From: Mycobacterium sp. NBC_00419
GTDB taxonomy: Bacteria; Actinomycetota; Actinomycetes; Mycobacteriales; Mycobacteriaceae
NCBI RefSeq assembly: GCF_036023875.1
Contig: NZ_CP107931.1
Coordinates: 4,278,001 to 4,342,000, forward strand
Direction: 5' to 3'
Length of the DNA stretch: 64,000 nt
Below the pieces are notes generated by a model. That model was not told the DNA's origin, did no database searches, and worked only from the letters and a program-made list of their open reading frames with translations. Below, in pieces: positions 1 through 9,123 of this stretch. The position numbers and the translations under genes are program-made. Each line of letters opens with the position of its first letter. Positions within the stretch are counted from its first letter, which is position 1.

Positions 1-421
1 TCGAGTCGGCGAACGCGCCGAATTCTGTGGCCGCAAAACCGTAGAACTTGTCGGCTTCGGCGTAGCGACTGGGCCGCAGGTACTTCGTCAGGTCGTATTC
101 GGTGACGGGCGCAGGATCGGTCTGGCCGACGACGGTCGCGGAGTAGTCGACCCGTAGGTGGCCGACCGGGGCGTCGAACTTGTGGATGCGGTTGCCGTGC
201 TCGCCGCTGATCTCCGATGCGGTGATCGGGGTGCCGTCCAGAACGAAGGACAGCGACTCGTCGACGTCGGCGCCCGGGTGCGGGGCGACGGCGATCTGAA
301 ACACCAGGGTGGTGGGTGCGGTGATGTCGATGTCGAGTTCGGCGCTGACATGGCGGCGCATCGCGGTATCAGCGGTGGGGCGGGTAGCGCCAGGTGCGAG
401 GACCGCATTGGGTGTGGGCAC
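1..421 (-). CDS. Transglutaminase-like family protein, N-terminal part (runs off the window)
   Basis: About 140 N-terminal residues are visible; the gene continues past base 1. The frame reads through a beta-rich segment (AELDIDITAPTTLVFQIAVA) and then YLRPSRYAEADKF, a pattern typical of the N-terminal domain of bacterial transglutaminase-like proteins. The catalytic Cys-His-Asp domain would lie outside the window, so activity cannot be judged. I chose the GTG at 421 because GGAG lies six bases upstream; an in-frame ATG at 361 is an alternative. A different frame here is also open, but it reads Ser/Pro/Arg-rich nonsense. The family often acts as peptidase or amidase; the substrate is unknown. 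Confidence 0.68.
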   Translation of the reverse strand, partial: MPTPNAVLAPGATRPTADTAMRRHVSAELDIDITAPTTLVFQIAVAPHPGADVDESLSFVLDGTPITASEISGEHGNRIHKFDAPVGHLRVDYSATVVGQTDPAPVTEYDLTKYLRPSRYAEADKFYGFAATEFGAFADS

Positions 422-513
422 GGGAGACTCCTTCGGGGGTGACTCGCCGGGTACCCGTTTTCTTGCACACGCAAGCCCCTGAGGCGCCGGTGGAGACCGC
501 CGTCACATCGGCG

Positions 514-2160
514 TCAGTTGTCGCCCGCGGCCACCAGCGAGCGCAGCTTCACACCCGGGTTGTCCTCACAGAAGCCCTGCATCCGCCACTTCGTGGTGAA
601 CAGCGCCAGCATGACGCCGTCGGTGCGGGTGAGCACTTCCATCGACACCTGCTTCTGGGCGAACTCGGCGTCGTCGGGGTCGATGGCGCGGGCCACCGTG
701 TAGGGCAGCGACTCCAGCGATATCGGCGCGTTGAACTCGGTGGCCATCCGGTGGCTGGCGACTTCGAACTGCATGGGGCCGACGGCGGCCAGGACGGGGG
801 CCTGATCGCCGCGCCGGTCGGACCGCAGAACCTGCACGACGCCCTCTTGGTCGAGTTGCTCGATGCCCTTGCGGAACTGCTTGTGCTTGCTGGGGTCGGT
901 GCCGCGGGCGACAGCGAAGTGCTCGGGGGAGAAGCTCGGGATCGGCGGAAAGTGAACGGGGACATCGCGAAAGAGGGTGTCACCGGGGCGCAGTGAGGCG
1001 GCGTTGGCCAGGCCGATCACATCGCCGGGCCAGGCGCTGTCCAGCGTCGAGCGCTGCTGCCCGAACACCGACTGGGCGTACTTGGTGACGAACGGCTTGC
1101 CGGACGCGGCATGGGTCAGCACGTCGCCGCGTTCGAAGGTGCCCGAGCAGACCCGCGCGTAGGCGATCCGGTCGCGATGCGCCGAGTCCATCCCGGCCTG
1201 CACCTTGAAGACGAAGGCGCTGAACGGTGAGTCCACGGTGCGCAGGTTGCCGTCGACGTCGCGCTGCCCGCTGGGCGGGGGAGCCAGCCGCACGAGGGTG
1301 TCCAGCAGCTGGTTGACCCCGAAGTTCAGCGCCGCCGAGGTGAACAGCACCGGCGTGCCCTTGCCGTCGAGGAAGGCCTCCCGGTCGTAGTCACCGCCGT
1401 CGGCGCTGAGCAGCTCGCATTCCTCGACCGCGTTGTCCCAGTCTTCGCCCGCGGCGTCGTGGGCACGATCAGGGGTGATGTGTTCCTCGGGTGCGGCGGT
1501 GGCACCGCCTGCGGTGCGGGTGAACCGGATGAAATTGCCGGTGCGGCGATCCAGGACCCCTTTGAAGTCCCCGGCGATCCCGACCGGCCACGTCAGCGGC
1601 ATCGGCTTGAGCCCGATGCGTTCGGAGATCTCGTCGAGAAGATCCAGGGCGTACCGGCCCGGGCGGTCCCACTTGTTGATCACGGTCAGGATGGGGATCC
1701 CGCGATGACGGCAGACCTGAAACAGCTTGAGCGTCTGCGGTTCCAGGCCCTTGGCCGCGTCGATCAGCATCACCGCGCAGTCGACGGCGGACAGCACCCG
1801 GTAGGTGTCTTCGGAGAAGTCGGCGTGACCCGGGGTGTCGAGCAGGTTGATCACGCAGTCCTGCCCGTCGGGGGAGGTATAGGGGAACTGCAGTGCCGTC
1901 GAGGTGATGGAGATGCCTCTGGCCTTCTCCATCTCCATCCAGTCCGACACCGTCGAGCGCCGCCCCGCCTTGCCGTGAATCGCGCCCGCCTCGGTGATCA
2001 CCTTGGCGTGCAGGACCAGGGCCTCGGTCAGGGTCGACTTGCCGGCGTCCGGGTGGCTGATCACCGCGAAGGTTCTACGCCGGCCGGCTTCGGCTGACAG
2101 CCGGTTCGCCGCTGCCGTCCCCTTGGGGGACGTCCGTACATCAAGGTCGTGATCACTCAT
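514..2160 (-). CDS. prfC: Peptide chain release factor 3 (RF3)
   Basis: Class-II release factor GTPase that recycles RF1/RF2 from the ribosome after termination. The 548 residues match the family length. G-domain motifs are all visible: P-loop SHPDAGKST at residues 35-43, switch region RGISITSTALQF, G3 DTPGHADF and G4 NKWDRPGR. The later domains, EF-Tu-like domain II and the RF3 C-terminal domain, follow in order and end FTTKWRMQGFCEDNPGVKL. The ATG at 2160 fits the alignment well. It lies 37 bases downstream of the helicase gene on the same strand, so the two may be co-transcribed. RF3 is dispensable and patchily distributed in bacteria; here it looks intact. Confidence 0.96.
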   Translation of the reverse strand: MSDHDLDVRTSPKGTAAANRLSAEAGRRRTFAVISHPDAGKSTLTEALVLHAKVITEAGAIHGKAGRRSTVSDWMEMEKARGISITSTALQFPYTSPDGQDCVINLLDTPGHADFSEDTYRVLSAVDCAVMLIDAAKGLEPQTLKLFQVCRHRGIPILTVINKWDRPGRYALDLLDEISERIGLKPMPLTWPVGIAGDFKGVLDRRTGNFIRFTRTAGGATAAPEEHITPDRAHDAAGEDWDNAVEECELLSADGGDYDREAFLDGKGTPVLFTSAALNFGVNQLLDTLVRLAPPPSGQRDVDGNLRTVDSPFSAFVFKVQAGMDSAHRDRIAYARVCSGTFERGDVLTHAASGKPFVTKYAQSVFGQQRSTLDSAWPGDVIGLANAASLRPGDTLFRDVPVHFPPIPSFSPEHFAVARGTDPSKHKQFRKGIEQLDQEGVVQVLRSDRRGDQAPVLAAVGPMQFEVASHRMATEFNAPISLESLPYTVARAIDPDDAEFAQKQVSMEVLTRTDGVMLALFTTKWRMQGFCEDNPGVKLRSLVAAGDN

Positions 2161-2197
2161 TACGCCCCCGATGGTATTTGGCGGCGACGGGAATCCG

Positions 2198-4738
2198 CTA
2201 ATCCGGCCCGAGGCGGCCGGCGTCGACCACGGCGATCACCGCGGCGCCCGCCTCGTCGGAGGCCTCCAGGTCCACCTCGACCTCGAAGCCCCAGTCGTGG
2301 TCGCCGGCCGGGTCGTCGAGGATCTGGCGCACCCGCCACACCCCTGGCCTGCGGTCGAAGATCAGCATCGCGGGCCCCCGGGCGTCCGCACCGGTCCCCA
2401 GGTCGTCGTGCTCGTCGAAGTAGTCGTCGATCACGTCACGCCACCGCGGGGCTGTCCACCCTGATCCGGAATCCAGCTCGCCGAGGTCGTGGTCGCGGCG
2501 GCGGGCGAAGAGCTCCACCCGCCGGAACAGCGCATTGCGCACCATCGCGGTGAACGCCCGCTCGTTTCCGGTCAGCGGGCGCGGGCGGGCCGGCACCGCC
2601 ACCGGGGCGTCCGGCGACTGCTGCGGGTCTGTGAGCTGTTCCCATTCGTCGAGCAGACTCGAATCGACCTGGCGCACCAGCTCGCCGAGCCATTCCACGA
2701 TGTCGGTGAGTTCCTCGGTGCGCGCGGCGGCGGGCACACCCGATCGCAGCGCCTTGAACGCGTCGGAGAGGTAGCGCAGCACCGCGCCCTCGGAGCGGGT
2801 CAGCCCGTAGACACTGACGAACTCACGAAACGTAAATGCCCGCTCCCACATTTCACGCACCACCGCCTTCGGCGACAGCCGACCGTCGGCGGCCCACGGG
2901 TTGCTGTGCAGGTAGACCTCGAAGGTGTGCCGCAGCAGTTCGTCGAGCGGCTTGGGGTAGGTGACGTCGTCGAGAAGCTCGATGCGCTCGTCGTACTCGA
3001 TGCCCTCGGCCTTCATCTCGGCGACGGCCTCGCCCCTGGCCTTGTTCAGCTGGGCCGCCAGGATCTGACGCGGGTCCTCCAGCGTCGCCTCGATCACCGA
3101 AACAACATCGAGCGCATAGCTTTCCGATGCCGGGTCGAGCACCTCGATCGCCGCGAGTGCGAACGTCGACAGTGGCTGGTTGAGGGCGAAGTCGGGTGGC
3201 AGGTCCACGGTGAGCCGGTAGCGGCGCCCGTCGGGTTCGGGCTCGGCGAGGCGTTCGAGGATCCCGGCCTGCAGCAGCGAGCGGGCGATGCCGACCGCCT
3301 CCCGGATGTGGGTGAGCTGGCGCTTGCGTGGTTCGTGGTTGTCGGTGAGCAGTCGGCGCATCGCGACGAACGGGTCGCCGGGCCGGTCGACGACGTCGAG
3401 GATCATCGCCGTCGACACCTTCATGTTGGAGGTCAGCGGCTCGGGGACGGCTTCGATGAGCCGCGTCATGGTGGACTCGCTCCACGGCACCATGCCCTCA
3501 GGTACTTTGCGGCGCACTAGTTTCCGGCGCTTCTTGGGGTCGTCGGCAACCTTGGCGAACTGCTTGAGGTTCTCCACCTCGTGGTCGGGTGCCTGGACGA
3601 CGACGGTGCCGGCGGTGTCGTACCCGGCGCGTCCGGCCCGCCCGGCGATCTGGTGGAACTCGCGCGCGTTGAGCAGCCGGCTTCGGATGCCGTCGTACTT
3701 CGACAGTGCTGAGAACACCACCGTGCGGATCGGCACGTTGATCCCGACGCCGAGCGTGTCGGTGCCGCAGATGACCTTGAGCAGGCCGGCCTGGGCGAGC
3801 TGTTCGACCAGGCGCCGGTACTTGGGCAGCATCCCGGCGTGGTGCACCCCGATCCCGTGGCGCACCAGTCGCGACAAGGTGGTCCCGAAGGCCGACGAAA
3901 AGCGAAAGGCGCCAATCAGATCGGCGATCGCGGCCTTGTCGTCCTTGCTGCTCACATTCACGCTCATCAGGGCTTGTGCCCGCTCCAGCGCGGAGGCCTG
4001 GGTGAAGTGGACGACATAGATGGGCGCCTGCTTGGTGTCGAGCAGCTCGCCGATGGTCTCGTGCATCGGCGTGGTGGCGTAGGAGAAGAACAGCGGGACC
4101 GGGCGCTCGGCGTCGGCGACCAGCGCCGTGGCCCGGCCGGTGCGACGGGTCAGATCGTTGCGCAGGAATGTGACGTCGCCCAGGGTGGCCGACATCAGCA
4201 GGAACTGCGCCTTCGGCAGTTCCAGCAGCGGCACCTGCCAGGCCCACCCGCGGTCCGGGTCACCGTAGAAATGGAACTCGTCCATGATCACCACGCCGAT
4301 ATCGGCGTCCGCGCCTTCGCGCAGTGCGATGTTGGCCAGCACTTCGGCGGTGCACGTGATGATGGGCGCGCCCGCGTTGACCGCGGCGTCGCCGGTGAGC
4401 ATGCCGACATTGGCGGCCCCGAAGATGGCGCACAGTGCGAAGAACTTCTCACTGACCAACGCCTTGATCGGTGCCGTGTAGTAGCTGCGGCGTCCCGCGG
4501 CCAGCGCCGAGTACAGCGCTCCGGTGGCCACCAGCGACTTTCCCGAGCCGGTCGGCGTGGCCAGTACCACGTTGGCGCCGCTGATCAGCTCGATCAGTGC
4601 TTCTTCCTGGGCCGGATACAGGGTGATGCCGCCGGCCTGGGCCCAGGTAGAGAAGGACTCGAACAGCTCGTCGGGGTCGGCGCCCATCGCACGCAGGGCG
4701 GACAGGTCGCTCGGGTCGTCGAGCAGGGGAGCGGTCAT
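2198..4738 (-). CDS. DEAD/DEAH-box RNA helicase with C-terminal DUF3516-type region
   Basis: A large superfamily-2 helicase of about 846 residues. Visible motifs are Walker A ATPTGSGKS near residue 65, motif II DEFH (a DExH variant), motif III SATLGD, HAGMLPKYRR, and motif VI QIAGRAGRAGYD. The roughly 400-residue C-terminal part is not helicase core and matches the actinobacterial helicase type carrying DUF3516. Its role is probably RNA unwinding in turnover or ribosome biology, inferred from the family only. The start is uncertain: ATG at 4738 (MTAPLLDD) or GTG at 4747; neither has a strong ribosome binding site. It precedes prfC on the same strand, suggesting a translation- or RNA-related transcription unit. 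Confidence 0.88.
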   Translation of the reverse strand: MTAPLLDDPSDLSALRAMGADPDELFESFSTWAQAGGITLYPAQEEALIELISGANVVLATPTGSGKSLVATGALYSALAAGRRSYYTAPIKALVSEKFFALCAIFGAANVGMLTGDAAVNAGAPIITCTAEVLANIALREGADADIGVVIMDEFHFYGDPDRGWAWQVPLLELPKAQFLLMSATLGDVTFLRNDLTRRTGRATALVADAERPVPLFFSYATTPMHETIGELLDTKQAPIYVVHFTQASALERAQALMSVNVSSKDDKAAIADLIGAFRFSSAFGTTLSRLVRHGIGVHHAGMLPKYRRLVEQLAQAGLLKVICGTDTLGVGINVPIRTVVFSALSKYDGIRSRLLNAREFHQIAGRAGRAGYDTAGTVVVQAPDHEVENLKQFAKVADDPKKRRKLVRRKVPEGMVPWSESTMTRLIEAVPEPLTSNMKVSTAMILDVVDRPGDPFVAMRRLLTDNHEPRKRQLTHIREAVGIARSLLQAGILERLAEPEPDGRRYRLTVDLPPDFALNQPLSTFALAAIEVLDPASESYALDVVSVIEATLEDPRQILAAQLNKARGEAVAEMKAEGIEYDERIELLDDVTYPKPLDELLRHTFEVYLHSNPWAADGRLSPKAVVREMWERAFTFREFVSVYGLTRSEGAVLRYLSDAFKALRSGVPAAARTEELTDIVEWLGELVRQVDSSLLDEWEQLTDPQQSPDAPVAVPARPRPLTGNERAFTAMVRNALFRRVELFARRRDHDLGELDSGSGWTAPRWRDVIDDYFDEHDDLGTGADARGPAMLIFDRRPGVWRVRQILDDPAGDHDWGFEVEVDLEASDEAGAAVIAVVDAGRLGPD

Positions 4739-4808
4739 TGTGAGCACCAGCGTGCCTGATCCCCGTCATTCACCCAAGCGGGTGCGGAAACCGGTAGCCT
4801 CGCCCCCG

Positions 4809-5501
4809 ATGGTTGAGGACCTGCACGAGGCGATCGCGTCGGCGCCGATGTTCGGCGGCCTCGACGAGGCGCACGTGGACTTCCTGGCGGGGCAGAGCCG
4901 GTCGATCCACCTGCCATCGGGACAGGTGTTGTTCCGTCGGGGCACCCCCTCGACTGGGTTCTACCTGGTGCGCGACGGCCGGATGCAACTCTCGGTATCG
5001 AACTCCGAGGGTGTCGTGAAGGTTGTGGAGATCCTCTCTCCGGGAAGTGCTTTCGGCCACGCAGTTATGTTTCTGCGTGAGCCGTACCCGGTGGATGCCA
5101 CCGCACTGGCCGACACCACGCTGATCTTCGTGCCTGTCGAGGCGGTCGACCGGCTCCTCGGCGGCGACCCGGCGATGGCACGGATCATGCTCGCCTCGAT
5201 GGCCAAGCGGCTGCAGTCCAAGGTGCAGGACATCGCCATGTTGTCGTTGCAGTCGGCCACCCAGCGGATCATCGCCTACATACTCGGCGCGGTTGCCGGT
5301 CCCGGCGGCAGGGCGAGCAGTGTGGAGTTACCCGCACTCAAGCAAGTGCTGGCCTCGCGGTTGGGGATGACACCGGAGACCTTCTCCAGGGCGATGCGCA
5401 CGCTGTCGTCCGAAGGCCTGATCCAGGTCGACGGATCGACGGTCCAGATTCCCGATGTCGGTGCCCTGGACGGCTACGCCCGCAGTCAGTCGGTGCTGTG
5501 A
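4809..5501 (+). CDS. Crp/Fnr-family regulator, cysteine-free (DNR/NNR-like)
   Basis: A 230-residue protein with an N-terminal cyclic-nucleotide-binding-type beta barrel, a long dimerisation helix (MARIMLASMAKRLQ) and a C-terminal winged helix. The recognition helix contains TPETFSRAM; the E-x2-SR pattern in Fnr and DNR proteins contacts TTGA half-sites. The protein has no cysteine at all, so it cannot hold the Fnr iron-sulphur cluster; a haem-based NO sensor like DNR/NNR or a cAMP-type ligand is possible. Translation starts at ATG 4809; the frame is open further upstream but that part overlaps the helicase gene and looks non-coding. It is followed by a matching TTGA-N6-TCAA box and hcp-hcr, its likely targets. 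Confidence 0.9.
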   Translation: MVEDLHEAIASAPMFGGLDEAHVDFLAGQSRSIHLPSGQVLFRRGTPSTGFYLVRDGRMQLSVSNSEGVVKVVEILSPGSAFGHAVMFLREPYPVDATALADTTLIFVPVEAVDRLLGGDPAMARIMLASMAKRLQSKVQDIAMLSLQSATQRIIAYILGAVAGPGGRASSVELPALKQVLASRLGMTPETFSRAMRTLSSEGLIQVDGSTVQIPDVGALDGYARSQSVL

Positions 5502-5520
5502 CCGGGCGCACATGCTTCCC

Positions 5521-5534
5521 TTGATCTAGGTCAA
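5521..5534. promoter_or_regulatory. FNR/DNR-type box TTGATCTAGGTCAA upstream of hcp
   Basis: TTGA and TCAA half-sites are separated by six bases, the classic Fnr/DNR/NNR operator. It lies 62 bases before the hcp start and directly after a Crp/Fnr gene whose recognition helix carries the E-x2-SR motif expected for these half-sites. Its centre (5527.5) is 41.5 bases from a transcription start predicted at 5569, the class-II activator position. Confidence 0.75.
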
Positions 5535-5556
5535 GGCGGGTCGCCCGCGCCGTTCC

Positions 5557-5562
5557 TAGCGT
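5557..5562 (+). promoter_or_regulatory. Possible -10 element TAGCGT of the hcp promoter
   Basis: TAGCGT resembles a mycobacterial -10 hexamer, and a start seven bases downstream (about 5569) would place the TTGA-N6-TCAA box at -41.5. No good -35 is seen, as expected for an activator-dependent class-II promoter. This is an inference from spacing only. Confidence 0.4.
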
Positions 5563-5595
5563 GAATCTCCTCAGCCGCCGATGCGAGGAGCCCCG

Positions 5596-7278
5596 ATGTT
5601 TTGTTACCAGTGCGAACAGACCGACCGCACCGAATCCCCCGACCGCCCCAACCTGCTGACCTTCGGGTGTTCGGCGACGAAGGGAAACTGCGGGAAGGAC
5701 GCCACCACGGCCGCCCTGCAGGATGTGCTGGTCTACGTCAATCTCGGCGTCGGCCAGTATGCGCAGAAGGCGCGCGAACTCGGCGCGCCCGACCCGGCCT
5801 TCGCTGCGCGGGCCAGTTTCGACCTGTTCACCACGCTGACCAACGTCAACTTCAACGCCACCCGGTTCATGGCCCTGATCGCCGAGGCGGTCGGTGTGCG
5901 CGACGCAGCTAAGAAGGCCTATGAGGCCGCGGCGCGAGCCGCCGGTGTCGAGCCGGAGATCCTGTCCGGAGCGGTCCAATTCGAGCCTGCTGAAACGATT
6001 TCCGGCGTGGTCGCGCAGGCCGCGGAGGTCGGTGTCGACGCCGATCTGGCAACCCTGGGCCCCGATGTCCTCGGCTTGCGCAACCTGAACCTGTACGGGC
6101 TCAAAGGGGTGTGCGCCTACGCCCACCACGCGCACGCACTGGGCTATCGCACCGACGACACCGATGCCGGCATCGAATCCGCCCTGGCCTTCCTGGCCAA
6201 CGACCCATCCGACGCCGACGCGCTGCTGGCGCACGCCCTGGAACTCGGGTCGCTCAACTTCGCGGTGATGGCGATGCTGGATGCGGCCAACACCGGCAGC
6301 TTCGGCAGCCCGGTGCCCACCCCGGTGCGGGTGACGCCGGTGGTCGGCAAGGCCATCCTGGTGTCGGGCCACGATCTGCACGACCTGGCCCGCATCCTCG
6401 AGGCGACCGAGGGAAGCGGCATCAACGTCTACACCCACGGTGAGATGCTGCCCGCCCACGGCTACCCCGAGCTGCACAAGTTCGGCCATCTGGTGGGCAA
6501 CTACGGTGGAGCCTGGCAGGACCAGCAGCGCGACTTCACCGCGTTCCCCGGACCGATCGTGATGACGTCCAACTGCCTGATCGAGCCTCAGCCCGCCTAC
6601 CGAAACCGCATCTTCACGATCGGACCGGTGGGGTGGCCCGGTGTGCGCCATGTCGACACCGCCGACCTGTCGCTGGTGGTCAAGGCCGCCCTGTCGCTGC
6701 CGGGATTCACCACCGAGGTTCCCGCCGAAACCGTCACCACGGGATTCGGCCGCGACGCGGTGCTGTCGGTGGCCGACACCGTGATCCAGGCCGTCAAAGA
6801 CGGTGCGATCAAACGGTTCCTGCTCATCGGCGGTTGCGACGGCGCCGCACCGGGGCGCAACTACTACGCCGACGTCGCTGACCACGCGCCGGCCGACACC
6901 GTGCTGATGACGCTCGGCTGCAACAAGTACCGCTTCAACACCCACGAATTCGGTGAGATCGGCGGTATCCCCAGACTGCTCGACATCGGGCAGTGCAATG
7001 ACAGCTACTCCGCGGTGCAGATCGCGCTGGCATTGGCCGACGCCTTCGACTGCGGTGTCAACGACCTGCCGTTGAGCCTGTTCGTGTCGTGGTTCGAACA
7101 GAAAGCCGCCGCGGTGCTGCTGACCCTGCTGTCGTTGGGTATCCGCAACATCCGGCTCGGCCCGACGTTGCCCGCGTTCCTGACCCCGGCGATCGTGGAC
7201 ATCCTCGTTGAGAAGTTCGCGCTCAAGCCGATCGGCGATCCCGCCCAGGATCTTGCCGATGCCATGGCGGGTAACTGA
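5596..7278 (+). CDS. hcp: Hydroxylamine reductase / hybrid-cluster protein
   Basis: Hybrid-cluster protein of 560 residues, a cytoplasmic iron-sulphur enzyme that reduces hydroxylamine to ammonia in vitro and acts as NO reductase or protein S-nitrosylase in enterics. The N-terminal cysteine cluster is C3, C6, C25 and C32 (MFCYQCEQT then [11 protein letters not shown]). Hybrid-cluster ligand regions are seen as [34 protein letters not shown] and [10 protein letters not shown]. The start is the ATG at 5596, with GAGGAG five bases upstream; an upstream in-frame ATG at 5581 contains that ribosome binding site and is rejected. The stop overlaps the start of hcr by one base. Hcp suggests exposure to nitrosative or micro-oxic conditions. 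Confidence 0.95.
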   Translation: MFCYQCEQTDRTESPDRPNLLTFGCSATKGNCGKDATTAALQDVLVYVNLGVGQYAQKARELGAPDPAFAARASFDLFTTLTNVNFNATRFMALIAEAVGVRDAAKKAYEAAARAAGVEPEILSGAVQFEPAETISGVVAQAAEVGVDADLATLGPDVLGLRNLNLYGLKGVCAYAHHAHALGYRTDDTDAGIESALAFLANDPSDADALLAHALELGSLNFAVMAMLDAANTGSFGSPVPTPVRVTPVVGKAILVSGHDLHDLARILEATEGSGINVYTHGEMLPAHGYPELHKFGHLVGNYGGAWQDQQRDFTAFPGPIVMTSNCLIEPQPAYRNRIFTIGPVGWPGVRHVDTADLSLVVKAALSLPGFTTEVPAETVTTGFGRDAVLSVADTVIQAVKDGAIKRFLLIGGCDGAAPGRNYYADVADHAPADTVLMTLGCNKYRFNTHEFGEIGGIPRLLDIGQCNDSYSAVQIALALADAFDCGVNDLPLSLFVSWFEQKAAAVLLTLLSLGIRNIRLGPTLPAFLTPAIVDILVEKFALKPIGDPAQDLADAMAGN

Positions 7279-8348
7279 TGACCGAGATCGCCGAGAATCC
7301 TGTGGATACCGAACTGGAGTGCTACGAGGTTGTCCTGGTGACCAGCGAAGGCGAGCAGTCCGCGGTCTCATGTGATTCGCGGACAACGGTTCTCGCAGCT
7401 GCCGAGGCGTCCGGCCTGGTGCTCAAATCGGCATGCCAGGCCGGTGGCTGCGGGGCCTGCTCGGCGGTGTTGTCCGACGGGCGGGTCGAGATGTCCGATC
7501 ACGATCCCGACGTCATCGAAACCCCCGAATCCGATGGTGGGATCCTGCTGTGCCGCAGCTTCCCGCGCACCGATTGCCGTATCGACCTGCCATATGGCCG
7601 CAGCCAGGTGGTCACCGCACCGCCGAGAAGGCACCGCGCCCGGATTCGGGGACTCGACCGGGTCGCCGACGCGGTGATGCGGCTGCGCCTGACTCTGGTT
7701 CCCGAAGCGGACGGATCCTGTTCTGCGGACTTCGAATCCGGCCAGTTCGTCCGGATCAGCGTTCCCGGTAGTGAAGCCCGACGGGCCTATTCACCGGCCA
7801 ACGTCGCGAATTGGGACGGCGAACTGGAGTTCTTCATTCGGCTGCTACCGGGCGGGGTGATGTCGGAGTATCTGACGGGTACGGCCCGGGTTGGTGACGA
7901 GTTGACGGTTACCGCCGCCGACGGCGATTTCACGTTGGCCGAGAACGGGCTTCGGCCTCGGTGGTTCATCGCCGGCGGCACCGGTCTGTCACCGCTGCTG
8001 TCGATGCTGCGCCGGATGGCCGAGTGGGGTGATCCCCAGCCGGCCCGGCTGTTCTTCGGGCTCACCAGGCCCGCCGAGGTGTTCGCCCAGGACGAGCTGG
8101 TGGGGCTCGCTGCAGCGCTCCCGGAGTTCCGGTTCGACACCGTGGTGTGGCGACCCGACCCCCAATGGTCCGGGGCCACCGGCAATCCCGTGGAACTCGC
8201 CGCCGCCGAAGCCGGCCTGCTCGACGAGTGGCCCGATGTTTACGTGTGCGGGCCGCCCCCGATGGTCGACGCCGCATACGCCGAGTTGACCGCTGTCGGC
8301 ATTCCGCGCGACCAGATCCACGCCGAGCGATTCTCGGCGGTGCAGTAA
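7278..8348 (+). CDS. hcr: Hcp reductase: [2Fe-2S] ferredoxin domain fused to FAD/NAD(P)H reductase
   Basis: Probable electron donor for Hcp, 356 residues. The N-terminal plant-type [2Fe-2S] domain has ligands C53, C58, C61 and C92 (ACQAGGCGACS and LLCRS). It is followed by a ferredoxin-NADP-reductase-type module: FAD-binding RRAYSPAN, the nucleotide loop IAGGTGLSPLLS, and VCGPPPMV near the C-terminus. The ferredoxin domain is N-terminal, as in methane monooxygenase reductases, whereas enterobacterial Hcr carries it at the C-terminus. The ATG overlaps the hcp TGA (TGATG), so the two are translationally coupled. The reaction is NAD(P)H to FAD to [2Fe-2S] to Hcp, inferred from context; a monooxygenase reductase role is less likely beside hcp. 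Confidence 0.88.
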   Translation: MTEIAENPVDTELECYEVVLVTSEGEQSAVSCDSRTTVLAAAEASGLVLKSACQAGGCGACSAVLSDGRVEMSDHDPDVIETPESDGGILLCRSFPRTDCRIDLPYGRSQVVTAPPRRHRARIRGLDRVADAVMRLRLTLVPEADGSCSADFESGQFVRISVPGSEARRAYSPANVANWDGELEFFIRLLPGGVMSEYLTGTARVGDELTVTAADGDFTLAENGLRPRWFIAGGTGLSPLLSMLRRMAEWGDPQPARLFFGLTRPAEVFAQDELVGLAAALPEFRFDTVVWRPDPQWSGATGNPVELAAAEAGLLDEWPDVYVCGPPPMVDAAYAELTAVGIPRDQIHAERFSAVQ

Positions 8349-8353
8349 GCGCC

Positions 8354-8998
8354 TCAGTCCCAACCGTTTTCGCTGACGAACTCGGCCAGGGGCCGCCCGA
8401 ACGCCCACTGGTCGAGTTCTAGCGCGGGCCGGTCCGGGAAATCCGGCACCGGTCCCAGGCACAGGATCGCCACCGGTTCGGCGTCATCCGGCATGCCCAG
8501 CAGCTGCGCCAGGCGGCGCGGGTCGAACAGCGACACCCAGCCCATGCCGAGCCCTTCGGCGCGCGCCGCCAGCCACAGATTCTGGATGGCGCACGACACC
8601 GAGGCCAGGTCCATGTGCGGCATGGTGCGCCGCCCGAAGACGTGCGCGTCGCGGCCCTCGCCGAGTGCGACGACCAACAGTTCGGCGCAGTCGAGGATGC
8701 CCTCGACCTTCAGCGCCAGAAACTCATCGGACCGCTCGCCCAGCGCGGTCGCCGTCAGCCGGCGTTCGGAGTCGACCAGGGCGTGGATGCTGCGGCGCAC
8801 CGCGTCGTCGGTGACCCGGATGAACCGCCACGGCTGCATCAGGCCCACGCTGGGGGCGGCGTGCGCGGCGGCCAGCAGCCGGGCCAGCACCTCGTCGTCG
8901 ACCGTCGACCCGGGAACGAAACGCCGCATGTCGCGGCGCTCGGCGATCACCCGATAAACCGCGCGTCGCTGCTCAGGGGCGAATGCGTGGTCGGTCAC
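8354..8998 (-). CDS. bluB: 5,6-dimethylbenzimidazole synthase (BluB)
   Basis: Nitroreductase-fold enzyme that breaks down reduced FMN with oxygen to make the lower ligand of vitamin B12. The 214 residues match BluB length. Diagnostic segments are RRDMRRF near residue 22, AAHAAPSVGLMQPWRFI (flavin contact and lid), TMPHMDLASVSCAIQNLWLAARAEGLGMGWVSLFD, and LCLGPVPDFP near the end. It converges on hcr with a five-base gap, so it is a separate transcription unit read from the opposite side. No other cobalamin gene and no cobalamin riboswitch is seen nearby. Confidence 0.9.
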   Translation of the reverse strand: MTDHAFAPEQRRAVYRVIAERRDMRRFVPGSTVDDEVLARLLAAAHAAPSVGLMQPWRFIRVTDDAVRRSIHALVDSERRLTATALGERSDEFLALKVEGILDCAELLVVALGEGRDAHVFGRRTMPHMDLASVSCAIQNLWLAARAEGLGMGWVSLFDPRRLAQLLGMPDDAEPVAILCLGPVPDFPDRPALELDQWAFGRPLAEFVSENGWD

Positions 8999-9123
8999 CT
9001 GGCCATCCTAGGGACAGGGCACGGTGCGATAACGACGCGGCCGAACCTAGGGATCTCCCGGTCTTCCAGCGGTTATTCTGATCGTCCGGTGTGGCAGTGT
9101 CGCCGCACCACCGAGGAGTCACC

